Source: Arion vulgaris
Lineage: Eukaryota; Mollusca; Gastropoda; Stylommatophora; Arionidae
Assembly: GCA_020796225.1 (NCBI GenBank)
Contig: CM036754.1
Span: 41,639,779 to 41,703,778, forward strand
Direction of reading: 5' to 3'
Length of the DNA stretch: 64,000 nt
Shown: piece after piece, positions 35,001 to 39,054 of the stretch
Layout: each line of letters opens with the position of its first letter
Numbering within the stretch: the first letter of the stretch is position 1
Translations under genes and position numbers: made by a program
The notes under the pieces: generated by a model
Told to the model about the DNA's origin: nothing
Seen by the model: only the letters and a program-made list of their open reading frames with translations
Database searches by the model: none

Positions 35001-37565
35001 GAAGAAAGAGAAGAATAATATCACTTGTTATGTGTTTTTTGTTTGTTTAGAAACTCAGGGAGAGGTTTTAGGTTACATGTGGCCAGGGTTTAACGGGTTA
35101 ACAATTTGAATATCATCATTTATTTGTCCACAGAGGGTTTTAATCCAGTATTCATCTTCTCCTGTATTGCCCTCTTCATTACTTTACTAATGTTTGTTGG
35201 ACGTATCAGTTTTGGCTGGTTTAAACACATACAGCCTCCAAGATACAAGGTATGTTAGCCAAATATTTATAGACATACAAGGTGCAGGTTTTTTCCTATA
35301 GTTAACCACTAGCTTAAACGTTACAGATGAGTAATACATCAGAGCATATCCTACAGAACTGCGCCCAGTATGCAGACCTGAGAAGAAAGAGGTGGCCCAC
35401 ATACACCAGCGCCCAAGACAAACTGTATGGCATGGCTAACAGTCGCAGGCAGCAGAAGGGTCTTTTATTAGATAATCCGAAGTCCCAATCTAGTGAGAAA
35501 GCAGAAAAAGAAATTTTGCAGACATTCATCAATAGATGCTCGCGCAGGGTACTCCTTCTACGATGTTATGACAGGACCACAAACAGGGAACCTAAGGGAT
35601 AGTGCGGGACAACAGAAGGTGGAACAAGAGATATGGGGCAGAAGGTGGCGATGGATAGGGCACACAATGAGGAGACCTAACAGCTTCACAAGATGGAACC
35701 CCCAGGGTAATACAGATAAGTGAACACCCAGAAACACCTGGAGGCAGGAGTTGGAAATGGAATGCAAGAAAAGGGGGAGAGAATGGAGAAATCTGGAAAA
35801 GATGGCCTTGGATAGGAGGGCTTAGAAAACCTTGATTGCAGACCTAAGCCTCCCTATGGAGGAAGAAGAAGAAGAAACACTAGCTTGTGATCCCTAAGGC
35901 ATACACCATTAGCAGTTCTGAAATATTTCGTAATCATCATATTTTGATGTTATAGTAATTAAATATTTATCTCCTTGAATTTAATGAAGAAATTCACCTG
36001 TGGTGGATTCCATCTCACTGTGGCATTGAAGGCAATGAGAGTGCCGATATCTAAGCTAAGATAGATAGTGCCCAAAAAGCAAATCAACCAATCACCCTTT
36101 TTAAGAGGTCAAAGCCCTCATAAAGCAAAATTTCAGATATTGTAGACTCGCAATAAACTGTGGCACAAAATGGCAAATTTCATGTTCAGAACATTCAAAG
36201 AAGAGGTTCACAGGCTAAATATGTTTGTCCTTCATTTTGTGTTAAAAAATCAAATAAGTAAAAGTCATTTAAATAATGTTTTTAAAAATAATAATATAAT
36301 AATTCCTCTTGTATCATTATACATTACATAAGCAATTTCTCCATACCTCTCTATCCTGGGCAACTCGTTCAATCTCCTCCATGGAACTGAGACCGATATT
36401 TCTTGCGTCTGTCAACAAAGTTTGTTTCATGGTCTCCCTAGGTTGTCCTCTCTTTCTTGAACCCTTTGCATCTCACTTCAATGCTGCTTTGATATTCTTT
36501 GATCATTTCTTCTCAAGGTGTGTCCAACATATCTCCATCTTCTCCTTCTTATTAACAGTTGTCACTAGTGGTTGACCAGACATTTCTCTGATTTCATAAT
36601 TTCTCCTGAATTCTTTCCATTTTATGTTCATTATTTTTCACAGACATATATTTTCATATGCATTCAACTTACTTTCTATATCTTTAGTCATTTTCTAACT
36701 CTCGCTGGCATATGTTAGGATTGATACAACATTTGAATTGAAAATTCGTAATTTAGTTATAATTACTATATAACTTGCAGTTCCATATTTTATTTAGATT
36801 TTTAAAAGCTGATGTTGTGCTTTATGTTTTATTTGACAACAGAATATTAATGACCGAGAGGTTGAGGGAGAGTCTGGTGATGACTTATCACCTGAGATTA
36901 CCATATCAAAGGTAAGTGAAATGTGTGACCCTGATAACATAAGTCTGTTCAGCTCAGTCAAGAAATCAGAAATTTCTGTTGATGTGGGCTAACTTTTTTA
37001 TGATGTATTTGATAGAACACTGTAAGCGTTACTGCCATTTTACACAATTTATGTGTGTCCATGGCTGTTTATTGATGAAGTTGTTCATTTACAAAATATT
37101 TTGTTTGTTTATCTGCTATGAATTCAGACATAGACATGGCACCTAATATGGCGACTCTGATTATTTTTGCATGATGGCTTGCTTTCCTTATCACCAGTGT
37201 CCCTTACCATTGAGAGCCTACTATTTTTGCCCAAACTGGCTTCAAATCCCTGAATTGAGATGACCTGTTGTCACTAGCACAGTGTATTATCTGTGCTAGT
37301 GATATCTAACACACACATGATGATGATACATTTAAGAGACTCTTATAATATTTGAGAATTTGTTGGTTTGCTTGGCAGAAACCTATTAGCTGATGTTTTG
37401 TATTTTAAACTTCTGTTACAGCCATTTGTTGCCAGTGTTTTGACACAAAATCTGTCTAGTGACCAGGAAGTTAGTGGCCCATCTTGGCAAGCTGGGTATG
37501 GAGCTACAGAAAATGCTGACGCCAATCCTGTTGAAGAAGTGCTACCTTCTGCCCAGATGACATAG
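4972..37565 (+). CDS. TMEM63: TMEM63 / CSC1-like (OSCA family) mechanosensitive cation channel, 5'-partial gene, 20 exons
   Basis: Joining 20 exons, each bounded by AG and GT, gives about 710 residues that follow the TMEM63 family from just before TM1 to the stop codon. Family landmarks seen: [15 protein letters not shown] before TM1; DFGHTTIA after it; NPLLWVHA at TM2; the RTLMISNIP start of the cytosolic RRM-like domain; [78 protein letters not shown]. About ten membrane helices are visible; the first helix of the family's eleven must lie upstream. Family members are plasma-membrane or lysosomal channels opened by membrane tension or osmotic change. Splice phases agree at every junction except exon 9086-9136, which lacks one base. 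Vertebrates have paralogues A, B and C; this invertebrate copy is not assigned to one. The family call is near certain. Confidence 0.96.
5098..5345 (+). mobile_element. RNase H-type retrotransposon tail fragment
   Basis: Decayed frame related to the copies at 37860-38215: SxxRLQ-x-LGLKI-like text, the basic R-x-NRTGT-x-SxW motif, and a spacing typical of the zinc-finger-like end (H-L-x-x-C). Several stops. Confidence 0.6.
5380..5545 (-). mobile_element. Non-LTR RT C-terminal fragment (KTIMEG type)
   Basis: On the minus strand it reads the E-K-T-I-M-x-x basic segment seen better at 53794-53994. It is related to minus-strand copies at 31400 and 44430. Stops present. Confidence 0.55.
5670..5930 (+). 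mobile_element. SINE family A copy
   Basis: A-box-like GGCTAGGTGGTTATGCC and B box GGGTTGAATCC, then the family body (TAGGATTGTTGCAGGAGCTA) and a 3' AATGAAGTCAAACTTTC end. Confidence 0.85.
5931..6115 (+). mobile_element. Non-LTR RT C-terminal fragment
   Basis: It reads [20 protein letters not shown], the basic C-terminal segment of a non-LTR element. Homologous copies lie at 44165-44300 and 58415-58560, all with an AACAGCGCAAGA block. Confidence 0.65.
6125..6245 (+). mobile_element. RNase H-region fragment
   Basis: It reads [20 protein letters not shown] then CDLR, a degenerate form of the T-P-x-H-I-L-Q-x-C-P-L-Y motif seen at 8040 and 35340. Confidence 0.6.
6376..6413 (+). CDS. TMEM63: TMEM63 exon b (38-nt microexon)
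   Basis: Acceptor TTTCAG and donor CAG|GTAAAT. It reads [12 protein letters not shown] plus two bases of Arg, matching the family's short hydrophobic segment (GxxxWxxAxFRL type) just before the conserved CG(E/K)DA motif. Phase fits both neighbours. A retrotransposon fragment begins about 60 bp downstream. Confidence 0.88.
6470..6790 (+). mobile_element. Non-LTR RT C-terminal fragment
   Basis: It reads [20 protein letters not shown] then [19 protein letters not shown], followed after stops by [14 protein letters not shown]. Same lineage as 36300, 39485, 49630 and 61050. Confidence 0.75.
6791..7015. other. Unassigned intron sequence
   Basis: Short AT run near 6803, otherwise unique AT-rich sequence. 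Nothing recognised. Confidence 0.4.
7020..7185 (-). mobile_element. Non-LTR RT C-terminal fragment
   Basis: Minus strand matches 2860-3000, including the single-copy version of the 39-bp array unit at its left edge (TTATTCCTCTCTGCTC). Confidence 0.65.
7186..7545 (+). repeat. Dispersed repeat end extended into a ~44-bp array
   Basis: It starts with TTTTTGTACTTTGTAAAACT, shared with 22440 and 26220, then repeats TCTTCCTTTATGTGTTTCAC + CTTTGCTGCATAGTTTTACTACAG about seven times with many indels. The array sits about 90 bp before exon c. Confidence 0.8.
7632..7771 (+). CDS. TMEM63: TMEM63 exon c, TM1
   Basis: Acceptor TTTTCAG and donor T|GTAAGT. It encodes [19 protein letters not shown] then a roughly 22-residue hydrophobic helix ending in the family motif [10 protein letters not shown]. 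This is among the most conserved parts of TMEM63/OSCA proteins. Confidence 0.97.
7815..8195 (+). mobile_element. RNase H-region fragment of non-LTR retrotransposon
   Basis: Reads [20 protein letters not shown] then [33 protein letters not shown]. It is the RNase H tail of a non-LTR element with one frame break. It begins about 40 bp after exon c. Confidence 0.8.
8400..8960 (+). mobile_element. Non-LTR RT palm-to-C-terminus fragment
   Basis: Pieces in frame order: [11 protein letters not shown] (palm Y-A-D-x motif, second D changed to G), [57 protein letters not shown]. Several stops; non-functional. Confidence 0.8.
9086..9136 (+). CDS. TMEM63: TMEM63 exon d, with apparent 1-bp deletion
   Basis: Acceptor CCTAG and donor GA|GTAAGA. 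In the phase left by exon c it reads [13 protein letters not shown], matching the family motif (Y/D)SFGRTTIANL, then meets a stop because one base is missing at about 9122-9126. One added base both restores an N-L-N-Q continuation and gives the two-base overhang that exon e requires. Most likely an assembly or read error; a real allele is possible. Confidence 0.85.
9280..9550 (+). mobile_element. RNase H-tail fragment
   Basis: Reads [40 protein letters not shown] and the basic zinc-finger-like end; frame breaks near 9470. Confidence 0.75.
9695..10095 (+). mobile_element. Non-LTR RT C-terminal fragment (SRRDRxRNE type)
   Basis: Reads [20 protein letters not shown] then [15 protein letters not shown] and, after stops, a basic tail. 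Related copies at 29660, 32690-33460 and 53155. Confidence 0.75.
10159..10267 (+). CDS. TMEM63: TMEM63 exon e, TM2
   Basis: Acceptor TTTTTCAG and donor CAG|GTAACG. It encodes [18 protein letters not shown] and the rest of a hydrophobic helix, then a charged end with SHFR and QEDEQ, leading into the cytosolic domain. It matches the family's LLWLHT...YLxLTV segment. Confidence 0.95.
10350..11180 (-). mobile_element. RNase H-tail retroelement, interrupted by a MITE
   Basis: Minus strand carries [20 protein letters not shown] then [11 protein letters not shown], homologous to 23585-23890 and 42785-42930. The frame is split by the insertion at 10474-10747. Sequence right of 10930 is probably the same element but is weaker. 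Confidence 0.7.
10474..10747. mobile_element. piggyBac-like MITE in a retroelement, TTAA target
   Basis: Terminal inverted repeats CTCTTTCCACACTTTTCGCA and (right end, reversed) AACTTTTTCCATGCGCAG. Flanks are TTAA (10470-10473) and TTCA (10748-10751). The uninterrupted relative at 23690 has a single TTAA at this exact point. Confidence 0.8.
11300..11445 (-). mobile_element. SINE family C, 3' part
   Basis: Minus-strand match to the family's 3' half (CACTCTTTGTGGTATGTATG, then TCTTAGAGCATGAG), truncated before the GTCGTAAGAGG core. Confidence 0.6.
11487..11750 (+). mobile_element. SINE family C copy
   Basis: Contains GTTGTAAGAGGCGACTGAGG, GCTCTTAGGCTCAGATCACA and GATCGATATGGAGTGTTCGA with an AAGAAG tail. 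It is in opposite orientation to the fragment at 11300. Confidence 0.85.
11751..12070. other. Unassigned intron sequence
   Basis: Moderately GC-richer than its surroundings; no family recognised. Confidence 0.35.
12100..12430 (+). mobile_element. RNase H-tail fragment with partial tandem duplication
   Basis: Reads [54 protein letters not shown]. The last about 100 bp (CTGAGAGACATACT...) is repeated in tandem from 12336. Confidence 0.75.
12500..12573 (+). CDS. TMEM63: TMEM63 exon f, start of cytosolic RRM-like domain
   Basis: Acceptor TTACAG and donor CA|GTATGT. It reads [13 protein letters not shown] then [11 protein letters not shown], matching the family's RTLFIxGxP...HF beta strand and first helix of the RRM-like cytosolic domain (PHM7_cyt type). 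Confidence 0.93.
12690..13400 (+). repeat. ~87-bp minisatellite derived from RT thumb segment
   Basis: About eight units beginning AGGTCAGAATGAGAGTTATT, each reading [20 protein letters not shown] then WTINKQ and a stop. The last unit runs into a longer RT stretch to 13510 ([14 protein letters not shown]). Parent-type sequence is single copy on the minus strand at about 25960. Confidence 0.9.
13535..13785 (-). mobile_element. SINE family F copy
   Basis: Minus strand begins GAGCGCTGCAGTAGTGTAGT (A-box like), then GGTTCGGGTTCAATTCC (B box). The 3' part GGTCAATGAAAACATACAGG recurs at 22580-22655. Confidence 0.7.
13848..13928 (+). CDS. TMEM63: TMEM63 exon g, cytosolic domain
   Basis: Acceptor CTACAG and donor AG|GTAACT. 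It reads [20 protein letters not shown] then VLLDRS, matching the family's EAYP...V.....YNVA.L segment. Phase fits exons f and h. Confidence 0.95.
14110..14208 (+). repeat. Tandem duplication carrying three candidate 3' splice sites
   Basis: A stretch of about 50 bp (TTCAGAGATTAGCTCCCTTA and onward) is repeated, so CTTTCAG near 14122, TTTTCAG near 14163 and ATCTTCAG at 14201-14208 all precede exon h. Only the last gives a coding sequence that matches the family; AG choice could vary. Confidence 0.75.
14209..14320 (+). CDS. TMEM63: TMEM63 exon h, cytosolic domain with Cys cluster
   Basis: Acceptor ATCTTCAG and donor CAG|GTCAGT. It reads [20 protein letters not shown], then PTMRP and LCGQICCCC, matching the family's KAE.GKLY...P.CG..CCC segment. 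The acceptor lies in a duplicated stretch with two more ATTTTCAG/CTTTCAG-like sites just upstream. The 36-bp satellite begins almost directly after the donor. Confidence 0.96.
14345..19475. repeat. 36-bp satellite, about 140 copies, intron of TMEM63
   Basis: Unit CTCAGTTATTCACTTCTATC + TACTTCTTATCATAAT, highly uniform in 15.9-18.1 kb and degraded by short deletions at both ends. It starts about 25 bp after the exon h donor and fills most of the 5.8-kb intron. Plus-strand pyrimidine bias is strong. Open frames inside it are artefacts. Confidence 0.97.
19476..20091. other. Intron remainder before exon i
   Basis: Unique AT-rich sequence, no repeat family recognised; ends in the acceptor of exon i. 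Confidence 0.5.
20092..20225 (+). CDS. TMEM63: TMEM63 exon i, cytosolic domain helix
   Basis: Acceptor GTTTTAG and donor AG|GTATGA. It encodes [20 protein letters not shown] then [20 protein letters not shown], matching the family's (V/E)DAIxYY...E.L......PLG.AFVTF helix-strand unit. It follows more than 5.7 kb of intron, mostly satellite. Confidence 0.96.
20235..22005. repeat. 53-bp minisatellite, about 33 copies, intron of TMEM63
   Basis: Unit ATAGTTATAGTTCACAGACT + TGGATATTGTCAACTCATCT + GTTCACATAATCT. Two alternating variants (GTCAGCTCATC and GTCAACTCATC) indicate higher-order duplication. It starts just after the exon i donor. Confidence 0.97.
22035..22245 (-). repeat. Dispersed repeat family J, left arm of inverted repeat
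   Basis: Reverse of 22370-22515: AAAGGTCTTTATCAAGCAAG + GATACAACGAAAGTGAAG. Together they form an inverted repeat with a spacer of about 120 bp. Confidence 0.75.
22370..22515 (+). repeat. Dispersed repeat family J, right arm of inverted repeat
   Basis: CTTCACTTTCATTGTATCCT + TGCTTGATAAAGACCTTTTG + GTTATAACGTCACTG. Shared with 7190, 26125-26290 and (reversed) 58315-58400. Probably the 3' end of a retroelement. Confidence 0.75.
22580..22655 (-). mobile_element. SINE family F fragment
   Basis: Matches 13540-13615 (GGTAATACGGTGTTAGCTCG, CATTGACCGTCGGCACACGA). Ends about 40 bp before exon j. Confidence 0.65.
22694..22819 (+). CDS. TMEM63: TMEM63 exon j, end of cytosolic domain
   Basis: Acceptor GATCAG and donor CTG|GTTAGT. 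It reads [10 protein letters not shown], then a less conserved loop, then [13 protein letters not shown], matching the family's signature W.V..APDP.NIYW. The final Trp codon is split across the intron. Confidence 0.95.
22825..22945. repeat. (CAT)n-type microsatellite
   Basis: Imperfect ATC/CACCAT repeats immediately after the exon j donor. Confidence 0.9.
23366..23525 (+). CDS. TMEM63: TMEM63 exon k, TM3 of channel core
   Basis: Acceptor TTTCAG and donor CAT|GTAAGA. It encodes [11 protein letters not shown] then a hydrophobic helix through [20 protein letters not shown] and IKKPVE. It matches family motif WENLS....WW and LLFFLTTP, the start of the channel region (RSN1_7TM type). Confidence 0.97.
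23585..23890 (-). mobile_element. RNase H-tail retroelement fragment
   Basis: Minus strand reads [73 protein letters not shown]. It is the best intact example of the sequence amplified at 41.2-43.5 kb. Confidence 0.8.
23925..24095 (-). mobile_element. SINE family D, 3' part
   Basis: Minus-strand match to 28790-28965: GAAGTCTATGCGTTTAGGAG, CAAAGATCAAACATATCACA, AGAGTGATTAAAATTGGTCG. Confidence 0.75.
24130..24250. repeat. 15-bp minisatellite on a SINE E tail fragment
   Basis: ATGTAGGACAGTGCT repeated five to six times, preceded by GTAATACCATTTTTTATGGC, matching the SINE E end at 39935. Confidence 0.75.
24262..25140 (-). mobile_element. SINE family A copy with its 5' head expanded into an array
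   Basis: The body (24262-24460) is a normal family A copy. Where the tRNA-like 5' head should be, a roughly 30-bp repeat runs for 660 bp. The array ends in AACCACAGAGA, the normal SINE A outer end. Confidence 0.8.
24465..25130. repeat. ~30-bp minisatellite from a SINE head
   Basis: Unit close to CTTAGCCATGGTTTAACCAC + AACTTAACCA with many variants. It corresponds to the family A A-box segment (ACTTAGCCACAG in other copies). Confidence 0.85.
25178..25194. repeat. (GT)n in polypyrimidine position before exon l
   Basis: TTTGTGTGTGTGTGT just upstream of the acceptor; a TG run can affect splicing. Confidence 0.7.
25203..25309 (+). CDS. TMEM63: TMEM63 exon l, TM4
   Basis: Acceptor CATAG preceded by a GT-rich tract; donor AA|GTAAGT. 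It reads [20 protein letters not shown] then [15 protein letters not shown], matching the family motif FFPTLLLW.FSALLP..VYYS....HWT. The acceptor could shift by two bases (AGAG), but phase requires the chosen one. Confidence 0.97.
25338..25555. mobile_element. piggyBac-like MITE
   Basis: Flanked by TTAA at 25334-25337 and 25556-25559. Ends CCTTTTAGCTGCTA and, reversed, CCCTTTCGCTGCTACA. Inner sequence has ACGTATATATACG palindromes. No transposase. Confidence 0.8.
25580..26000 (-). mobile_element. Non-LTR RT thumb to C-terminus fragment
   Basis: Minus strand reads [20 protein letters not shown] then [14 protein letters not shown] and [10 protein letters not shown]. It is homologous to the unit amplified at 12690-13400. 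Confidence 0.75.
26125..26290 (+). repeat. Dispersed repeat family J copy
   Basis: CTGGTGTATCCTTTGCTTGA + AAGGCCTTTTGGTTGAAATG and TTTTGTAAAACTACAGAACT. It lies directly upstream of exon m. Confidence 0.7.
26335..26421 (+). CDS. TMEM63: TMEM63 exon m, TM5
   Basis: Acceptor TTTTAG and donor AG|GTAAGT. It reads [20 protein letters not shown] then ILPSLGLT, matching the family motif ....[18 protein letters not shown]. Phase fits exons l and n. Confidence 0.97.
26480..26695 (+). mobile_element. Non-LTR RT C-terminal fragment
   Basis: Reads [58 protein letters not shown], then a stop. Same lineage as 54395-54545. Confidence 0.8.
26705..27250 (+). mobile_element. Non-LTR RT thumb to C-terminus fragment
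   Basis: Reads [20 protein letters not shown], then [56 protein letters not shown]. It is followed by GRPRKRW-like text. Stops present. Confidence 0.8.
27251..27459. other. Intron remainder before exon n
   Basis: AT-rich; nothing else recognised. Confidence 0.4.
27460..27516 (+). CDS. TMEM63: TMEM63 exon n (57 nt)
   Basis: Acceptor ATATCAG and donor GA|GTAAGT. It reads [18 protein letters not shown], matching the short extracellular/loop segment LDxxFRWLFDK.....RxE of the family. Short, but phase and position are unambiguous. Confidence 0.93.
27585..27610. repeat. (AT)n microsatellite
   Basis: Alternating AT run. Confidence 0.9.
27613..28030. other. Unassigned intron sequence
   Basis: Unique sequence; small open frames here match nothing I recognise. 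Confidence 0.35.
28040..28665 (-). mobile_element. Non-LTR RT palm-thumb fragment
   Basis: Minus strand reads [20 protein letters not shown] then [20 protein letters not shown], the conserved YLGS...G...EI..R...A segment after the RT palm, followed by a decayed thumb and basic tail (FGHTKKF-like). Confidence 0.8.
28705..28970 (+). mobile_element. SINE family D copy
   Basis: Starts CGCCCGAGTGGTTACCGGG, contains GTCGTAAGAGACGACTAAGG, AAATCGGATGCACATGTCC, AGAGTGATTAAAATTGGTCG and an AAGAAGAAG tail. The GTCGTAAGAGGCGACT core and 3' layout are shared with family C. Confidence 0.85.
28971..29655. other. Unassigned intron sequence
   Basis: AT-rich unique sequence; no exon or repeat family recognised. 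Confidence 0.4.
29660..30020 (+). mobile_element. Non-LTR RT C-terminal fragment, heavily decayed
   Basis: Contains [11 protein letters not shown] then FIKKQQ-like text in shifted frames, homologous to 9695-10095 and 33100-33460. Confidence 0.65.
30180..30342 (+). CDS. TMEM63: TMEM63 exon o, TM6
   Basis: Acceptor TTACAG and donor AAA|GTGAGT. It encodes [20 protein letters not shown], then [10 protein letters not shown] and a second hydrophobic stretch ending AERAAVRK. It matches family motif [22 protein letters not shown]...LLR; in OSCA/TMEM63 structures this helix lines the pore. Confidence 0.98.
30405..30421. repeat. (AT)n microsatellite
   Basis: Short alternating run after exon o. Confidence 0.85.
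30545..30915. repeat. 26-bp minisatellite, 14 copies
   Basis: Unit TGTACAATCTGAAAGCAAGA + GTGAAG, nearly perfect. It is open in three minus-strand frames; those proteins are artefacts. Confidence 0.95.
30916..31385. other. Unassigned intron sequence
   Basis: Contains CA-rich run near 30990 and a CTTTACAAGGCAGTGGATTT block resembling 59690-59705. Not assigned to a family. Confidence 0.35.
31400..31800 (-). mobile_element. Non-LTR RT thumb to C-terminus fragment
   Basis: Minus strand reads [20 protein letters not shown] then [19 protein letters not shown], then decayed KTIMVG-type tail. Homologous to 44430-44930. Confidence 0.8.
31815..31980 (+). mobile_element. Non-LTR RT extreme C-terminus
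   Basis: Reads [20 protein letters not shown] then [19 protein letters not shown], the W..L...RT....L....L.P.RG type end. It lies head-to-head with the minus-strand fragment to its left. Confidence 0.7.
32082..32187 (+). CDS. TMEM63: TMEM63 exon p, TM7
   Basis: Acceptor TTATAG and donor G|GTGAGT. It reads [20 protein letters not shown] then [15 protein letters not shown], matching the family motif F..GA.YAWMLC.FTV...YSI.CPII.PFG. Confidence 0.97.
32380..32600. repeat. ~34-bp minisatellite, about six copies
   Basis: Unit TTTATTATGGCTGAAACCAT + AGGAAAATGGCACT with indels. Confidence 0.85.
32690..33120 (+). repeat. Degenerate array of an RT segment
   Basis: Variable units of about 50-80 bp built from CTGGACATTAGAAATTAGTC, ACAACAGCGTTGCA and CAGTGTACAGAATGCTGG. 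The last unit continues straight into the RT tail at 33120, so the parent is the segment just before [10 protein letters not shown]. Confidence 0.7.
33120..33470 (+). mobile_element. Non-LTR RT C-terminal fragment
   Basis: Reads [60 protein letters not shown], then a basic tail in another frame. Confidence 0.85.
33538..33705 (+). CDS. TMEM63: TMEM63 exon q, TM8 and TM9
   Basis: Acceptor TTTCAG and donor G|GTTAGT. It reads [19 protein letters not shown], a charged loop KxHIHG, and a long hydrophobic helix ending VVFFTGLRA. It matches the family's GL.Y.LLKH.VDRYNLYY.Y...I...AV segment. Confidence 0.97.
33870..34270 (-). mobile_element. RNase H-domain fragment of non-LTR retrotransposon
   Basis: Minus strand reads [20 protein letters not shown] then [20 protein letters not shown] and VINA. 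It matches the conserved H-x-G-V-x-G-N-x-x-A-D catalytic end of RNase H, with decay (A for S, G for D). Confidence 0.8.
34275..34345 (+). mobile_element. SINE family D, 5' fragment
   Basis: CCAAGTGATTACTAGAGCCC, AGGGGTGTATAGCATAGAGC, CACTGTTACCTACCACACAT, GTCGCAAG. Confidence 0.7.
34346..34760. other. Unassigned intron sequence
   Basis: AT-rich unique sequence; nothing recognised. Confidence 0.4.
34765..35010 (+). mobile_element. SINE family C copy
   Basis: CAAGGCATGTCGTAAGAGGC, GCTCTTAGGCTCGAATCACA, GTGGTCGATATGGAGCGTTC and A-rich tail. Confidence 0.85.
35134..35249 (+). CDS. TMEM63: TMEM63 exon r, TM10
   Basis: Acceptor CCACAG and donor AAG|GTATGT. It encodes [20 protein letters not shown] then [18 protein letters not shown], the last membrane helix plus the FGxFKHLxxxNYK motif that closes the family core. 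Confidence 0.95.
35290..35510 (+). mobile_element. RNase H-tail fragment, truncated by the next element
   Basis: Reads [20 protein letters not shown] then [20 protein letters not shown], the C-terminal region of an RNase H element. Confidence 0.75.
35511..35880 (+). mobile_element. Non-LTR RT C-terminal fragment
   Basis: Begins at [18 protein letters not shown] and continues in shifted frames through [25 protein letters not shown] and TWRQELE to the end. The join to the RNase H tail near 35510 is abrupt, implying a nested insertion or recombination. Confidence 0.75.
35985..36125 (+). mobile_element. RNase H-domain fragment
   Basis: Reads [20 protein letters not shown] then a stop and [13 protein letters not shown], the conserved catalytic-end motif. 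Confidence 0.75.
36300..36770 (-). mobile_element. Non-LTR RT thumb to C-terminus fragment
   Basis: Minus strand reads [12 protein letters not shown](stop)KMTKDI, then [37 protein letters not shown]. It is the closest single-copy relative of the 31-bp array at 61.4-62.4 kb. Confidence 0.8.
36843..36911 (+). CDS. TMEM63: TMEM63 exon s, cytosolic tail
   Basis: Acceptor CAACAG and donor AAG|GTAAGT, 23 whole codons. Acidic and Ser-rich: [19 protein letters not shown]. Tails vary across the family; the call rests on phase, splice sites and position between exon r and the terminal exon. Confidence 0.85.
37125..37315 (-). mobile_element. Possible SINE family G copy
   Basis: Shares GGCTTGCTTTCCTTATCACC and the tRNA-like end with 58585-58940. 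On the minus strand it has a B-box-like GATTTGAAGCC. The family definition is weak. Confidence 0.45.
37422..37565 (+). CDS. TMEM63: TMEM63 exon t, terminal coding exon with stop
   Basis: Acceptor TTACAG. It reads [19 protein letters not shown] and on to [18 protein letters not shown] then TAG at 37563. Polar and acidic, as in other TMEM63 tails. The open frame also extends upstream of the acceptor, but the TTACAG fits the phase of exon s. Confidence 0.88.
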   Translation, partial: PFVASVLTQNLSSDQEVSGPSWQAGYGATENADANPVEEVLPSAQMT

Positions 37566-37785
37566 TACAGGCTGAAAATTGCAGCCTGATTCTTTCCATA
37601 TTAAAAAATGTAACAAGTTTGTCAGTGTTGTTTGTGAAAGCTGGTCTATATTATATTATCAAGGAGCTTCGATGTTTCTTATGTATTTAAATTTCATGGG
37701 CATATATTTTATCTTGTACATTTCATTAAGGAATACCCGGTATTGATTGAAGGAAGGGGGGATAGAAAGGTGGAGGCTGGTTCGG
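37566..37785 (+). other. Probable TMEM63 3' UTR
   Basis: Unique AT-rich sequence after the stop codon, before retroelement debris starts near 37785. An ATTAAA at 37600-37605 could be the poly(A) signal; no AATAAA was found nearby, so the cleavage site is uncertain. Confidence 0.4.
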
Positions 37786-38215
37786 TGAGCAGGTAATAGT
37801 CTGAATCACTACAAGCGTCAACAATTTGCAGAGTTACACTCATCTTCATTCCAGGGCACATAGTTGGTTGTTGATGGCAGTGAGAGAGCAGACAGGCTGG
37901 CTCACTCTACCACCATATCAGGGGACCAGCCGATGGATAGAGCTGACATTCTGAATGTCCTCATAGAGTGTGGCCACGAAGAGAAATTTCATTTAAACCA
38001 ATCCATGTCAACTGCTAGATTGCAAAAGTTTGGATTGAAGATTGGAGTGGCCAGAAATGAACATTGCAACATGTATATGAGTAGGCTGATCAATAAAAAT
38101 CGAACTGGTACGGTCAGTCACTGGATGCTTTTGGAGATATTGCGAAGGAGATCGGAGAATCTATAGACATGTCCAGAGTGCGATGAAGATATTCCAAACG
38201 GAAAGGGTGATAGAA
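37785..38215 (+). mobile_element. RNase H-tail fragment
   Basis: Reads SERADRLAHSTTISGDQPMD, RADILNVLIECGHEEKFHLN, STARLQKFGLKIGVARNEHC, NRTGTVSHWMLLEILRRRSE, L, then a C..C-type end. Confidence 0.8.
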
Positions 38216-38845
38216 GATATTGGTGAGTTTGTTTACCTTGGAAGTAAGATTAGCCAATCAGAAGGTACAGATAAGGACATATGCTGTCTCCATTAAAATA
38301 AAGTTCAGGATATTCAGCTCAAATGTGAAATCTGTCTTGTTGTATGGTTCAGAAATGTGACCAGTCACCAAGTTAAATACAAATAAGATTCAGACCTTTA
38401 TCAACAAATGTCTTTGACGCATTTTCAGATGGTATGATAGAGTGGCAAACACAGACCTGTGAATAAGGGTAAGAACCAATGATGAACCTGGTCAGAGGAG
38501 AGAAATGGGGTCAAGCATACTCCGTGAAGAGTGTTGAGTGTCACTAGACAAGCTCTTGAGTGAAACTCAAAGAAAGGAAAAAGGGATGCTCTAAGCACAC
38601 CTGGAGACAGTCTTCTTGAGAAACTTAAGGATGCCAGATTATCCAGGAAAACCATAAAGAAAATAGCCAGAGACCTGGAGAAGTGGGTGGGACACCCTGA
38701 ACATACCTGAAAATGAGTTCTTCCTGAGGAACTGAAAGATGCCGGATTATTTAGAAAAACATCAAGAAAATGACCAGATATCTTGAGAAGTGGACAACTG
38801 TTGGGGCCCTATGCTCCATGAGAAGCAGGAAGGAATAACAATATG
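38215..38845 (+). mobile_element. Non-LTR RT palm to C-terminus, decayed
   Basis: Shifted frames contain DIGEFVYLGSKISQSEGTDK, LLYGSE-like text (LSCCMVQKC), TFINKCL-like text and the C-terminal W..L...... end. A block near 38590-38660 is partly duplicated at 38700-38770. Confidence 0.7.
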
Positions 38846-39054
38846 AAGAATAGATTAATCTTGTATATTGTTTTGTTCATGGCATATTTCATAAACTTAT
38901 GCTTGTGGGAAACTGCCTCATACTTTTTAATGTATTCACTTTTATTGTGTTGGTGTATCATTGCTGGATTGTATGTTTTAAATATTCAATCTATTGGGTT
39001 ATTTAATTTTGTTGCAAGGACTTGTAAATTTTCTTATTCTCTGCACACTTCTCA

